In this document: positions 35,300 to 43,928 of the stretch, piece after piece | Layout of the letters: each line of letters begins with the position of its first letter | Numbering within the stretch: the stretch's first letter is position 1 | Assembly: GCF_016428975.1 (NCBI RefSeq) | Contig: NZ_JAELTT010000009.1 | Span: forward strand, 1 to 64,000 | Source of the DNA: Dyella sp. ASV21 | GTDB lineage: Bacteria > Pseudomonadota > Gammaproteobacteria > Xanthomonadales > Rhodanobacteraceae | Direction: 5' to 3' | DNA length: 64,000 nucleotides | Notes under the pieces: generated by a model | The model's input: the letters and a program-made list of their open reading frames with translations, nothing else | Told to the model about the DNA's origin: nothing | Databases searched by the model: none | Made by a program: the position numbers and the translations under genes

Positions 35300-37255
35300 A
35301 TGTCGCCAGAGCAGTGTCACAACGACGTCGAAGGTTGCGCGCAGCATATCGCCGAGCGGCTCGGCCCCGATTTGCGCGTGGCCGCGCCGTTGGGGCTGGG
35401 CAAGCCGCATGACCTGCTCAATGCGCTGTACCAGCTCACGACGGCGGATACCTCGCGCTCGCTTACGCTTTATACGGCGCTTTCGCTGACGCGACCGCAT
35501 CCCGCGCCAGGTCTTGAGGCACGGTTTGTGGGGCCGTTTGTGCAGCGTCACTTTGGCGAAGACGCGGTCGATCCGGCCTATGCGGTGGATCAGGCGCGTA
35601 ATGCCGTGCCGCCCAATGTGGCGGTGCATGAGTTCTATATGCAATCGGGCGCGCTGCTGCGCTCGGGCACCGCGCAACGCAACTACATCAGCCAGAACTA
35701 CACGCATGTGGCGCGCGACCTCGTCGTGCAGGACATCAACCTGCTCGTGCAGTTGGTGGCGCGCCGTGAGACCGCCGAAGGCGTGCGCTACAGCTTGTCC
35801 AGCAATCCGGACCTCACGCTCGATTTCATCGAACAGGTGGTGCAGTCGGGCAGGCCACGGCCGCTGTGTGTGGCCGTAGTGCATCCGGACTTGCCGTATG
35901 TGAGCGGGCACGCCGAGGTGCAGCAGGACTATTTCGACCTGGAGTTGCGCACGGAGCGCGCGCCGCCGCTGTTCGCGCTACCGCGCCAGCCGGTGGATAT
36001 CGCCGAGTACGCGCTGGGCATTCACGCCAGTGCGCTGGTGCGCGATGGGGGGTGCCTGCAGATCGGCATTGGTGCGTTGTCCGATGCGCTGGTCTATGGG
36101 TTGCGGTGGCGCCAGCAGGACAACACGCAGTGGCGACGCGCGCTGGTAGCGCTCGATCCGCGCGGTGGCACGCATGCGCTGGCCGCTCGCCTGGGTGGGC
36201 TGACACCGTTCAAGGCCGGCCTGTACGGCGCCAGCGAAATGGTCATGGATGGCTTCATGCATTTGCAGCGGGCGGGCATCCTCAAGCGTCGTGCCTGGGA
36301 CAGCCTGGCGCTGGAGCGCGCCGCCGCCAGCGGCTTGTTGTCCTCGGCCACGCCGGGCGGTCATTACCTGCGCGGCGCGTTCTTCCTGGGTTCGCGCGAG
36401 CTCTATGCATGGCTGGCGGAGTTGGAGGCGACCGACCCGGATGCGCTGGACATGTGTCGCGTCTCCAATGTGAACCAGCTCTACGGCGACCATCAGGCGC
36501 TGGCGACGCTGCAGCGCCGCGGGGCGCGGTTCTTCAATACCTGCATGATGGCCACCTTGATGGGCTCGGCCGTTTCCGACGGCCTGGAAAACGGCGACGT
36601 CGTGAGTGGCGTGGGCGGCCAGTACAACTTCGTGGCGATGGCGCACGAGTTGCATGAGGGGCGCTCCGTGCTATTGCTGCGGTCGACGCGGCAAGGACGC
36701 GGCGGCATAGAAACCAATATTCGCTGGAACTACGGACACACCACCATCCCCCGTCATCTGCGAGATATGTTCGCAACCGAGTACGGCGTGGCGGATTTGC
36801 GTGGCAAAAGCGACAGCGAGTGCATCGAAGCGATGCTCTCCATTACCGACGCGCGCTTTATCGATGCCCTATGTGCGGAGGCGAAGTCGCACGGAAAGCT
36901 CGCATCGGATTTCGTGGTGCCCGAGCGCTGGCGCAACAACCGGCCGGAATGGCTGCGCGAGGCGCTTGCGCCGTGGCAGGCGAAGGGCTTGCTGCCGGCG
37001 TTCCCATTCGGCAGCGATTTCACCGAGGTGGAACAGCGTTTGTTGCCCGCGTTGAACTGGCTCAAGTCACGCAGTGCCACCTGGAAGGGGCGCGCTGGTG
37101 TGCTGGGCGCTTTGCTGCGGCCAGGGCCGGTGGCGCAAGGCGAGGACGAGGCGTTGGCGCGCATGGCGCTGAGCCAGCCGGCAGGGCTGGGCGAGCACGT
37201 GCAACGTCGACTGTTGCGGGCGGCGCTGCGTCGGGTTCGCGCCAAGGCGGACTGA
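35300..37255 (+). CDS. Acetyl-CoA hydrolase/transferase family protein
   Basis: A 651-residue member of the acetyl-CoA hydrolase/CoA-transferase family (COG0427). Domain blocks are visible: an N-terminal CoA-transferase-like part, a middle LQIGIGALSDALVYGL segment, and the C-terminal region with FFNTCMMATLMGSAVSDGLENGD, SGVGGQYNFV and HLRDMFATEYGVADLRGKS, near the active-site loop. It is longer than the usual 500 or so residues, with an extra C-terminal tail past about 560. Acetyl-CoA:acetate or succinate transfer, or hydrolysis, is possible. The ATG at 35300 is chosen since upstream residues look unconserved. FNR and GFA genes lie downstream. Confidence 0.8.
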   Translation: MSPEQCHNDVEGCAQHIAERLGPDLRVAAPLGLGKPHDLLNALYQLTTADTSRSLTLYTALSLTRPHPAPGLEARFVGPFVQRHFGEDAVDPAYAVDQARNAVPPNVAVHEFYMQSGALLRSGTAQRNYISQNYTHVARDLVVQDINLLVQLVARRETAEGVRYSLSSNPDLTLDFIEQVVQSGRPRPLCVAVVHPDLPYVSGHAEVQQDYFDLELRTERAPPLFALPRQPVDIAEYALGIHASALVRDGGCLQIGIGALSDALVYGLRWRQQDNTQWRRALVALDPRGGTHALAARLGGLTPFKAGLYGASEMVMDGFMHLQRAGILKRRAWDSLALERAAASGLLSSATPGGHYLRGAFFLGSRELYAWLAELEATDPDALDMCRVSNVNQLYGDHQALATLQRRGARFFNTCMMATLMGSAVSDGLENGDVVSGVGGQYNFVAMAHELHEGRSVLLLRSTRQGRGGIETNIRWNYGHTTIPRHLRDMFATEYGVADLRGKSDSECIEAMLSITDARFIDALCAEAKSHGKLASDFVVPERWRNNRPEWLREALAPWQAKGLLPAFPFGSDFTEVEQRLLPALNWLKSRSATWKGRAGVLGALLRPGPVAQGEDEALARMALSQPAGLGEHVQRRLLRAALRRVRAKAD

Positions 37256-37312
37256 GCCGCGCTAGCACGTCTTTTCCCGGGCGGCGACGTCCGCTTGGAC
37301 TGGGAGCATGGG

Positions 37313-37666
37313 ATGACATACCAAGGCAGCTGTCATTGTGGCGACATCGCCTTTACGGTCGCGCTTGAGCCGGGGCCGGCCGTGGAATGCAACTGTTCCA
37401 TCTGCAGTCGCAAGGGGCTGCTGTTGTGGTTTGCGCCGCGGACGCAGTTTCAACTGAGTACACCCGAAGAGAACGTGGCGAGCTATCGGTTCAATCGTCA
37501 CGCCATCGATCATCGCTTCTGTCCGCGTTGTGGCTGCGAGCCGTTCGCGTTCGCCACGTCGCCGCATTCGGGCGAGGCCATGGTGGCGGTGAATGTGCGG
37601 TGCCTGGAGAACGTGGAACTGGACGCGATCGAGCGCAAACCGTTCGACGGACGTCACTTGCTGTAG
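37313..37666 (+). CDS. GFA/CENP-V family zinc protein
   Basis: A 117-residue protein of the glutathione-dependent formaldehyde-activating (GFA) family. The zinc-ligand cysteines are in GSCHCGDIAF (C7, C9), ECNCSICSRKG (C26, C28, C31) and FCPRCGCEPF (C70, C73, C75). Members bind zinc and glutathione adducts; most are of unknown physiological role. The ATG at 37313 has GGGAGCATGGG before it. It converges with the FNR gene, leaving 16 bases between stops. Confidence 0.9.
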   Translation: MTYQGSCHCGDIAFTVALEPGPAVECNCSICSRKGLLLWFAPRTQFQLSTPEENVASYRFNRHAIDHRFCPRCGCEPFAFATSPHSGEAMVAVNVRCLENVELDAIERKPFDGRHLL

Positions 37667-37682
37667 ACGCCGTGTTCCGGCG

Positions 37683-38468
37683 TCAGCGGGTCAGCAGGGA
37701 TTGACCCAGTTCGCGCAACGCCGGCAGGTTGAGGATATGCAGGCCCTGGCGATCGAGCGAAACGAGTTCGCGCTGACGGAAGCGGCCAAGCAGTCGGCTC
37801 ACCGTTTCGGTGGTCAGGCGCAGATGGTTGCCGATATCCGCGCGTGACATCGGCAGCGGCAGGTACTCGGCGGACAGGCCGAGCATGGCGCGACGGTCGC
37901 GCAGGTCGACCAGGAACGCGGCGAAGCGCTCCTCCGCCAGACAGTTGCCACCGGTGAGCTGCAGGTGCGAGATGCGCTGGCTGGCAGCCTGCACCAGGTG
38001 CCACGGTACACCCGGTTGTGCGGCGCCGAGCTGGCGCAGGGCTTGGAATGGAAAGCGGCAGAACTGGGTCTTGCCCAAGGCCACCACCGCGTTGTCGTGC
38101 AGTTCGCGGTCGATCGCGTCCAGGCCGATCATCTCGCCCGGCAGGTGGAAGGCCAGCACCTGCTCGCGGCCGGCGATATCCACCGATACGGTCTTGGCCA
38201 TGCCCGACTGCACCGAGTACAGCGCACGGAACGGCGTCAGCGGCCGATACAAGTATTCACCCGAGCGCAGCGGGCCGACGCGCTCGGCGATGTGTCGCAG
38301 GCCAGAGAGCTCCGCGCGGTCGTAACCGCTGGCCTGACACACCGGGGCGTGGCCGCAGCCGGCGCAGGAGGGGGATGGGGGCATGCGGCGTGCGCTGCCG
38401 GGTTCCTGGTATGTCTGCAGCATGGTGTGAGAGGCCTCCTGATACGGGCGTGTTTTCCGTGCGCTCAT
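37683..38468 (-). CDS. FNR-type oxygen-sensing regulator
   Basis: A 261-residue Crp/Fnr family regulator. All four iron-sulfur cluster cysteines of FNR are present: Cys35, Cys38 and Cys44 in CAGCGHAPVC, and Cys137 in QFCRFPFQAL, aligning with Cys122 of E. coli FNR. The HTH (about 207-231, MSRADIGNHLRLTTETVSRLLGRFR) has the E-x-x-S-R specificity residues of FNR, so it should bind TTGAT-N4-ATCAA sites. It would therefore switch genes on or off under low oxygen. An ATG at 38423 is an alternative start that keeps all key residues. It is divergent from ispG. Confidence 0.93.
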   Translation of the reverse strand: MSARKTRPYQEASHTMLQTYQEPGSARRMPPSPSCAGCGHAPVCQASGYDRAELSGLRHIAERVGPLRSGEYLYRPLTPFRALYSVQSGMAKTVSVDIAGREQVLAFHLPGEMIGLDAIDRELHDNAVVALGKTQFCRFPFQALRQLGAAQPGVPWHLVQAASQRISHLQLTGGNCLAEERFAAFLVDLRDRRAMLGLSAEYLPLPMSRADIGNHLRLTTETVSRLLGRFRQRELVSLDRQGLHILNLPALRELGQSLLTR

Positions 38469-38623
38469 GATCCTCCCGCACGGTCGGCAACAGGGCTTGC
38501 TGCGTGGTTTTGCCGCATAAACGGGTGGGGTTGATCGGTTGCTAGGGTGGTCCGGGGGCGTTCGGGTATGCTTTTGCGGTTGCCGCGATCCGTTTGCGGC
38601 GCTCCGCCCTATCGATGCAGCCC

Positions 38624-39880
38624 ATGAGCGACCTTTCCACTTCCCCGCGCCCCGCCCAGCCTGAACTCCGCCGCCCCAGCGTGGGCGTCAAGATCGGCAA
38701 GATCACCGTCGGTGGCGGTGCACCCATCGTGGTGCAGTCGATGACCAATACCGACACCGAAGATCCGGCCAGCACCGCCAGGCAGATTGCCGAGCTGGCG
38801 CGCGCGGGCTCGGAGCTGGTGCGTATTACGGTGAATACGCCGGCCGCCGCCGCCGCCGTGCCACGCATCCGCGACAAGCTGGCGATGATGGGCGTGGAGG
38901 TGCCGATCATTGGCGATTTCCACTACAACGGGCATCAGTTGCTGGAGGCCGAGCCCGCTTGTGCCGAGGCGCTGGCCAAGTACCGCATCAACCCCGGCAA
39001 CGTGGGCTTCGGCAAAAAGAAAGACAGTCAGTTCGCCTCGATCATCGACATGGCGCTGCGCTACGAGAAACCCGTGCGCATCGGCGCCAACTGGGGCTCG
39101 CTGGACCAGAGCATGGTCGCCACGCTGATGGACGAAAACCACAAGCGCGCCGAGCCCTGGGATGCCGCACACGTGGCCCGCGAGGCGCTGATTCGCTCGG
39201 CGCTGGACTCGGCCTTGCGTGCCGAGGAAATCGGTCTGCCGCGCGATCGCATCATTCTGTCGTGCAAGGTGTCGGGTGTGCAGGAGCTCATTGCGGTGTA
39301 CCGCGACATCGCGGGGCGCTGCGATTACGCCCTGCATTTGGGCCTGACCGAAGCCGGCATGGGTTCCAAGGGCATCACCGCCTCGTCGGCGGCGCTGGCC
39401 GTGCTGCTGCAGGAAGGTATTGGCGACACCATTCGCATTTCGTTGACGCCGGAGCCGGGTGCTTCGCGCGCCGGCGAGGTGATCGTGGCGCAGGAGTTGC
39501 TGCAGACCATGGGTCTGCGCGCCTTTACGCCGCTGGTCACGGCCTGTCCGGGGTGTGGTCGCACCACCAGCGAGTTCTTCCAGGAGCTGGCCCGCACGGT
39601 GCAGTTGCACGTGCGCGAGCAGATGCCGCTGTGGCGCGTGAAGTACGACGGCGTGGAGAACCTCACGCTCGCCGTCATGGGCTGCGTAGTGAACGGGCCA
39701 GGTGAATCCAAGCACGCCAATATCGGCATCTCGCTGCCGGGCAATGGCGAGGCGCCTTCCGCCCCGGTGTTCATCGATGGCGAGAAGGCGATGACACTGC
39801 GTGGCGACAACATTGCCAGCGAGTTCATCGGCATTCTCGACAACTACGTCGCTACCAAGTACGCCAGTCGCGGCGGTTGA
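38624..39880 (+). CDS. ispG: 4-hydroxy-3-methylbut-2-enyl diphosphate synthase
   Basis: Iron-sulfur enzyme of the MEP isoprenoid pathway that makes HMBPP from ME-cPP. The 418-residue protein shows the TIM-barrel opening [25 protein letters not shown], the cluster cysteines in ACPGCGRTT and in [10 protein letters not shown], and the late [15 protein letters not shown]. It is the long alpha/beta form with flavodoxin/ferredoxin as donor. The start is uncertain: ATG codons at 38615 and 38624 and a TTG at 38594 are all in frame and no clear ribosome site decides; 38624 is used. Confidence 0.95.
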   Translation: MSDLSTSPRPAQPELRRPSVGVKIGKITVGGGAPIVVQSMTNTDTEDPASTARQIAELARAGSELVRITVNTPAAAAAVPRIRDKLAMMGVEVPIIGDFHYNGHQLLEAEPACAEALAKYRINPGNVGFGKKKDSQFASIIDMALRYEKPVRIGANWGSLDQSMVATLMDENHKRAEPWDAAHVAREALIRSALDSALRAEEIGLPRDRIILSCKVSGVQELIAVYRDIAGRCDYALHLGLTEAGMGSKGITASSAALAVLLQEGIGDTIRISLTPEPGASRAGEVIVAQELLQTMGLRAFTPLVTACPGCGRTTSEFFQELARTVQLHVREQMPLWRVKYDGVENLTLAVMGCVVNGPGESKHANIGISLPGNGEAPSAPVFIDGEKAMTLRGDNIASEFIGILDNYVATKYASRGG

Positions 39881-39890
39881 GGAGCAAGTG

Positions 39891-40568
39891 ATGGCGGCCG
39901 AATCGAGCGAAGTGGAGATCCTCGATGTCTGGCACGCCAACGCACCGGCCTGGGAGCGTGCAGTGCGTGACGGGCGCATCGAAAGCCGCGCGCTGGTGAC
40001 CGACCGCGCCATCGTCCAGGCGGTGCTGGCACAGGCTCCGCGTCGCGTCATTGACCTGGGATGCGGCGAGGGTTGGCTGACCCGTCAGCTGGCTGCCGCC
40101 GGCGTCGAGGTGTTGGGCGTGGATGCGATTCCCGCCCTGGTGGACGCTGCCCGCGCGCAGGGCGGCGGCCGCTTCCAGGTCATGTCCTACGAGCAAGTGG
40201 CCCAGGGCGCGCTGCGCGAGCGGGCTGACGTGGTGGTGTGCAACTTCTCCTTGCTGGGCGGCGCCTCGGTGGAGGCTTTGCTGGCCGCGGTGCCTGGCTT
40301 GCTCGAGCCCGGTGGCAGTTTGCTGGTGCAGACCCTGCATCCGCTCGTGGCGATGGACGAGCAAGCCTATGTGGACGGCTGGCGCGAAGGCTCCTGGGCC
40401 GGTTGCGGCGAAGGTTTCGGTCAGCCTGCGCCATGGTATTTCCGTACGTTGGCAGGATGGCTGGCGAGTTTTGCGGCGGCGGGGCTGCGCCTGGATAGCG
40501 TGGTCGAGCCCATGCACCCTCGCACACAACGCCCCGCGTCGATTATCTTCAGGGCGGGAGCCAACTAG
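39891..40568 (+). CDS. Class I SAM-dependent methyltransferase
   Basis: A 225-residue methyltransferase with the SAM motif I VIDLGCGEGWLT (about residues 53-64), an acidic end of strand 2 (VLGVDAIPALVDAAR), and strand 4 VVVCNFSLLGG. The C-terminal part LRLDSVVEPMHPRTQRPASI is typical of class I small-molecule methyltransferases. The substrate is unknown. An AGGAG site precedes the ATG at 39891, ten bases after ispG stops, suggesting one transcript. Confidence 0.88.
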   Translation: MAAESSEVEILDVWHANAPAWERAVRDGRIESRALVTDRAIVQAVLAQAPRRVIDLGCGEGWLTRQLAAAGVEVLGVDAIPALVDAARAQGGGRFQVMSYEQVAQGALRERADVVVCNFSLLGGASVEALLAAVPGLLEPGGSLLVQTLHPLVAMDEQAYVDGWREGSWAGCGEGFGQPAPWYFRTLAGWLASFAAAGLRLDSVVEPMHPRTQRPASIIFRAGAN

Positions 40569-40577
40569 GGGGATCGC

Positions 40578-40871
40578 ATGAGCAGGCATCGCGCTGTCGC
40601 TTTTCGTGCCACCGTGCACAACGGCCACAGCCAGTGGTCCGTGCCGCTGCCGTTCGATCCCGTCAACCAGTGGTCTACGCCGGCCCGCCCTGTGTGGAAA
40701 GGCGGTCATGGACATCGTGTCCGTGGCAGCGTGAATGGACGGGATTTCCATGGCGCCGTCGTCGAGCGTTCCGGTGCATTCTGGCTATTGCTGGAGGAGT
40801 CGCTGATACGCGGCGCCGGGTTCCACGAGGGGCAGTCGGTCGATGTGCTGATCGAGCCCGACGACGCGTAA
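40578..40871 (+). CDS. DUF1905 domain protein
   Basis: A 97-residue single-domain DUF1905 protein: it opens with FRATV, then VPLPFDPVNQW, GSVNGRDFHGAVV, FWLLLEESLIRGAGFHEGQSVDVLIE. DUF1905 is usually the N-terminal part of YdeI/OmpD-associated proteins; here it stands alone. The role is unknown. It follows the methyltransferase by nine bases and is likely co-transcribed. Confidence 0.8.
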   Translation: MSRHRAVAFRATVHNGHSQWSVPLPFDPVNQWSTPARPVWKGGHGHRVRGSVNGRDFHGAVVERSGAFWLLLEESLIRGAGFHEGQSVDVLIEPDDA

Positions 40872-40975
40872 AGGTCTTTACGCGCGCAGTGCACCGCACG
40901 ACGGGAACTGAAGGTATGCTGCTGCGCGATACCGGTCGCAGGACGTAGCCGGGCCAGTCTTAGCCAGGGGTGCCG

Positions 40976-41794
40976 GTGACCGTCAAGCCACAAATCCGCA
41001 TCGTTGCCATTTATGTGACGCTGGCCTGCGTGTGGATTCTGTTTTCCGATCGCCTGGTGTTTTCGCTGGGGTATGACCAGCACACCTTAAGCCTGCTGCA
41101 CAGCCTCAAGGGCATCTTCTTCGTACTTTGCACGGCGGTGTTGTTGTATTGGCTGATCGGTCGCGATATGCGGCGACTGGATGATCTCAATCACATGTTG
41201 CTGACCGGCAACGAGCAGTCGCTGCGTGCGCTGGTGTCGGCCATGGACATTCGGCACAAGGAAACCCGCGATCACTCCGAGCGGGTGATGCGCATGGCGG
41301 TGGCGCTGGCGCGTCGCGCGGGCATCGAGGGCGATGCGCTGCGTAACGTGCGCTTCGGTGCCTTGCTCCACGACATCGGCAAGCTGGCCTTGCCGGATGC
41401 CATTCTGATCAAGCCCGGCCCGCTGACCGAGGAGGAGACCCGGGTGATGCGCACGCACCCGGTGCTGGGGCGCGACCTGCTGATGCGCACGGCCTTCCTG
41501 CGTGCGGCCATCGATATTCCCTATGCACATCATGAGCGCTGGGATGGCACCGGCTATCCACAAGGATTGAAGGGCGACCTTATTCCTTTGGCGGCGCGCG
41601 TCTTCAGCGTCATCGATGTATGGGACGCTTTGAGTTTTCCGCGCGTCTACAAGCGGGCGTGGCCGGAGCAGGAAGTGCTTGATTACCTGCGCGACGCCGC
41701 GGGCGGTCAGCTCGATCCGCAGATCGTGGCCTTGTTCCTGGAGCACTACGAGGAGATGAAGGCGATCGGGCTCGATCACCCGTTGCCTGAGTAA
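40976..41794 (+). CDS. Membrane HD-GYP phosphodiesterase
   Basis: A 272-residue protein with two N-terminal membrane helices (about 7-25 and 44-62) and an HD-GYP domain. The HD pair is His132-Asp133 in LLHDIGK and the GYP motif is HHERWDGTGYPQGLKG (about 185-200). HD-GYP enzymes hydrolyse c-di-GMP. It has no sensor domain beyond the short N-terminal hairpin. I choose the GTG at 40976, whose AGGGG site is five bases upstream, over the GTG two codons earlier. It precedes the DUF350 gene by 83 bases. Confidence 0.9.
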   Translation: MTVKPQIRIVAIYVTLACVWILFSDRLVFSLGYDQHTLSLLHSLKGIFFVLCTAVLLYWLIGRDMRRLDDLNHMLLTGNEQSLRALVSAMDIRHKETRDHSERVMRMAVALARRAGIEGDALRNVRFGALLHDIGKLALPDAILIKPGPLTEEETRVMRTHPVLGRDLLMRTAFLRAAIDIPYAHHERWDGTGYPQGLKGDLIPLAARVFSVIDVWDALSFPRVYKRAWPEQEVLDYLRDAAGGQLDPQIVALFLEHYEEMKAIGLDHPLPE

Positions 41795-41877
41795 GTGCGG
41801 GCGGCTTGCAGCGACGCTTGGGGCCTGCGCTACACTGCCGCCGTGCCCGGGAGCGGCACTCATCAGGGGGAACTGCC

Positions 41878-42279
41878 GTGCTGTCGGATTTCTCGACGTT
41901 GCCCGCCTTTGCAGCGTACTTTGGGCTGGGAGCCCTGTTTCTCGCCGTGTTCTGCACGGTGCATATCTGGTCGACGCCGCAACGCGAGATGGCGCTGATC
42001 CACGCCGGCAACCAGGCGGCGGCCATCAGTCTGGCGGGTGCGTTGCTGGGTTTTGTGGCGCCGCTGGCCAGTGCCATGGCGCACAGCGTAAGCCTGGCCG
42101 ACCTGGCGGTGTGGGGCGCGGTCGCCATGCTGGTGCAATGGCTGGCGCACCTGGCCATGCGTCTGTTGATTCACGACCTCGCCGCGCAGATTGAGGCCGA
42201 CAATCGCGCCGTCGCCGTGTTCGCGGCGGCGGTAGCGGTAAGCGTGGGGTTGATCAACGCCGCCGCGATGACGTGGTAA
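41878..42279 (+). CDS. DUF350 (YjfL-like) membrane protein
   Basis: A 133-residue polytopic protein with about four membrane helices (for example AYFGLGALFLAVFCTVHIW, AGALLGFVAPLASAMA, LAVWGAVAMLVQWLAHLAMRLLIH, AVAVFAAAVAVSVGLINAA). The pattern and DLAAQIEADNRAVAVFAAA fit DUF350 (UPF0719). In E. coli the family member YjfL lies in the yjf cluster with yjfM and yjfC. The start is GTG with an AGGGGG site seven bases upstream. It is followed by two genes in the same order as yjfM and yjfC. Confidence 0.87.
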   Translation: MLSDFSTLPAFAAYFGLGALFLAVFCTVHIWSTPQREMALIHAGNQAAAISLAGALLGFVAPLASAMAHSVSLADLAVWGAVAMLVQWLAHLAMRLLIHDLAAQIEADNRAVAVFAAAVAVSVGLINAAAMTW

Positions 42280-42286
42280 GGCCATC

Positions 42287-42763
42287 ATGAGTTATCCGTC
42301 CAGGCCCAAGGGGCCGCGCGATGCGCCTCGGCGGCCCGATGCGCAATTCACTTCGGCGTCCTCACGCCCACAGAAGCGTTCGCTTGCCGTGCCCTTGATC
42401 GCGCTGGGCGGCGCGGCCATCGTCGGCTTTAGCTTGTTCGGGCGCACGCACCCGGTGCAGCGCAACCGCTACGACTCGCTCGAAGACTGCGTGCACGATT
42501 ACTCCACCGGCCAGTGCGAGTTGGACAATCCGGTGGGCAGCGGCAGCAGTGGCGGCGCCGGCCACATGGGGCTGCACTATTACGGACCCTGGTATCGCAG
42601 CGACGGCGCCGGCGGCACCACCGATCCTGGCCCGGGGCGCACCATGGGGTCGGTGTCGCGCAACGTGCCGGCCAGTGGATTTGCCGGCGGTCCGCGCAGC
42701 GTGGAACTGGGCGAACGGGGTGGATTCGGTTCATCCGGGCGCGTGTTCGCGCGGGGCAGCTGA
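42287..42763 (+). CDS. DUF1190-like (YjfM/YgiB) protein
   Basis: A 158-residue protein with one N-terminal membrane segment (LAVPLIALGGAAIVGFSLFG) and a soluble part with paired cysteines (SLEDCVHDYSTGQCELDN), as in DUF1190/UPF0441 proteins YgiB and YjfM. The rest is Gly/Ser-rich and low in complexity. Function is unknown. Its stop overlaps the next start by one base (TGATG). It sits between DUF350 and ATP-grasp genes, as in E. coli yjfLMC. Confidence 0.75.
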   Translation: MSYPSRPKGPRDAPRRPDAQFTSASSRPQKRSLAVPLIALGGAAIVGFSLFGRTHPVQRNRYDSLEDCVHDYSTGQCELDNPVGSGSSGGAGHMGLHYYGPWYRSDGAGGTTDPGPGRTMGSVSRNVPASGFAGGPRSVELGERGGFGSSGRVFARGS

Positions 42764-43869
42764 TGCGGCGTGTGTCCAGTGTGCCCCGTGTCGATTGGCG
42801 TGATCGAGTGGAAGCGCTGGGCTTCAACTTTCACACCATCGATGGTCAGCCCTATTGGCGCGACGATGTGTGCTACGTCTTTGAGGCCCATGAAGTTGAC
42901 GCCATCGAGGCGGCCACCAACGAGCTGCATGCGCTGTGCCTGGAAGCGGTCGATCGCATCGTGCGCGATGGGCGCTATGCCGAGCTGGGCCTGGACGATC
43001 GCGCGGCGGCGCTGATCGAGCGCAGTTGGTGGGATCGTGACCCGGCACTCTATGGCCGCATGGACCTGGTGTACGACGGCAGCGCGCCGCCGCGCCTGCT
43101 GGAATACAACGCCGATACGCCCACCGCCTTGTTCGAAGCGTCGGTGGTGCAGTGGTATTGGCTGCAAGACGTGGCCCCGCAAGCCGATCAGTTCAATGCC
43201 ATCCACGAGGCACTCGTTGCGCGCTGGAGCGCTTGGCCTAAAGCCTCGCACATTCATTTTGCCGCCTGTTACGACAGTGCCGAGGACGCCACCAACACGG
43301 ACTATCTACTCGATACCTGCCTGCAGGCGGGGCATCGGGCCACGGCGCTGGATATCGAGCAGATCGGATGGTCCGGGCGCGAATTCATCGACATGGACAA
43401 CCGGCCGATCGATCGGCTTTTCAAGCTATATCCCTGGGAGTGGCTGCTCGCCGAGTCGTTCGCGCCGCATGTGCCCAACGCACGCACCCGCTGGATCGAG
43501 CCGCCGTGGAAAATGCTGTTGTCGAACAAGTCCATTCTGCCGTTGCTGTGGGAGATGTTTCCCACGCATCCCAATCTGTTGCCGGCCAGTCGTCGACGGG
43601 GTGGCATCGAAGGCGTGGCCGTGCGCAAGCCGTGCTGGGGCAGGGAGGGCGCCGGTGTCATCGTGCTGAACCCGGGGGATGCCGGGCCGCCCACTGACGA
43701 GCCTTGCATCTACCAGGCGTTTGCACCGCTGCCCGTATTCGATGGACGGCACGCGCTGGTGGGTTCGTGGGTGGTGGGGCACGATGCGGTGGGCGTGGGC
43801 ATGCGCGAGGACGCGGACCGTATCACGCGCAACACCAGTTGCTTCGTGCCGCACCGATTCGAACCGTAG
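42763..43869 (+). CDS. Glutathionylspermidine synthase-like ATP-grasp (YjfC/YgiC)
   Basis: A 368-residue ATP-grasp ligase related to the synthetase half of glutathionylspermidine synthase. Motifs include GMDLVYDG-like GRMDLVYDGSAPPRLLEYNADTPTA (start), LSNKSILPLLWEMFPTHPNLLPA, KPCWGREGAGV and CIYQAFAPLP. It lacks the amidase half, like E. coli YgiC and YjfC. The ligase substrates are unknown. It overlaps the preceding gene (TGATG) and completes the trio. Confidence 0.9.
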   Translation: MRRVSSVPRVDWRDRVEALGFNFHTIDGQPYWRDDVCYVFEAHEVDAIEAATNELHALCLEAVDRIVRDGRYAELGLDDRAAALIERSWWDRDPALYGRMDLVYDGSAPPRLLEYNADTPTALFEASVVQWYWLQDVAPQADQFNAIHEALVARWSAWPKASHIHFAACYDSAEDATNTDYLLDTCLQAGHRATALDIEQIGWSGREFIDMDNRPIDRLFKLYPWEWLLAESFAPHVPNARTRWIEPPWKMLLSNKSILPLLWEMFPTHPNLLPASRRRGGIEGVAVRKPCWGREGAGVIVLNPGDAGPPTDEPCIYQAFAPLPVFDGRHALVGSWVVGHDAVGVGMREDADRITRNTSCFVPHRFEP

Positions 43870-43928
43870 CCTTTCGCCGGGTCAAACGGTTAGGCTGTGC
43901 CCGCAGCCCCATGCAGGAAGCGCCGCTC

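Noticed and set aside
38531-38543. TTGAT half-site in the FNR-ispG gap as an FNR box
   Set aside because: Only one half matches TTGAT-N4-ATCAA; the second half is absent, so autoregulation is not supported.
38609-40051. Open frame of 480 codons on the minus strand
   Set aside because: Antisense to ispG and the methyltransferase gene.
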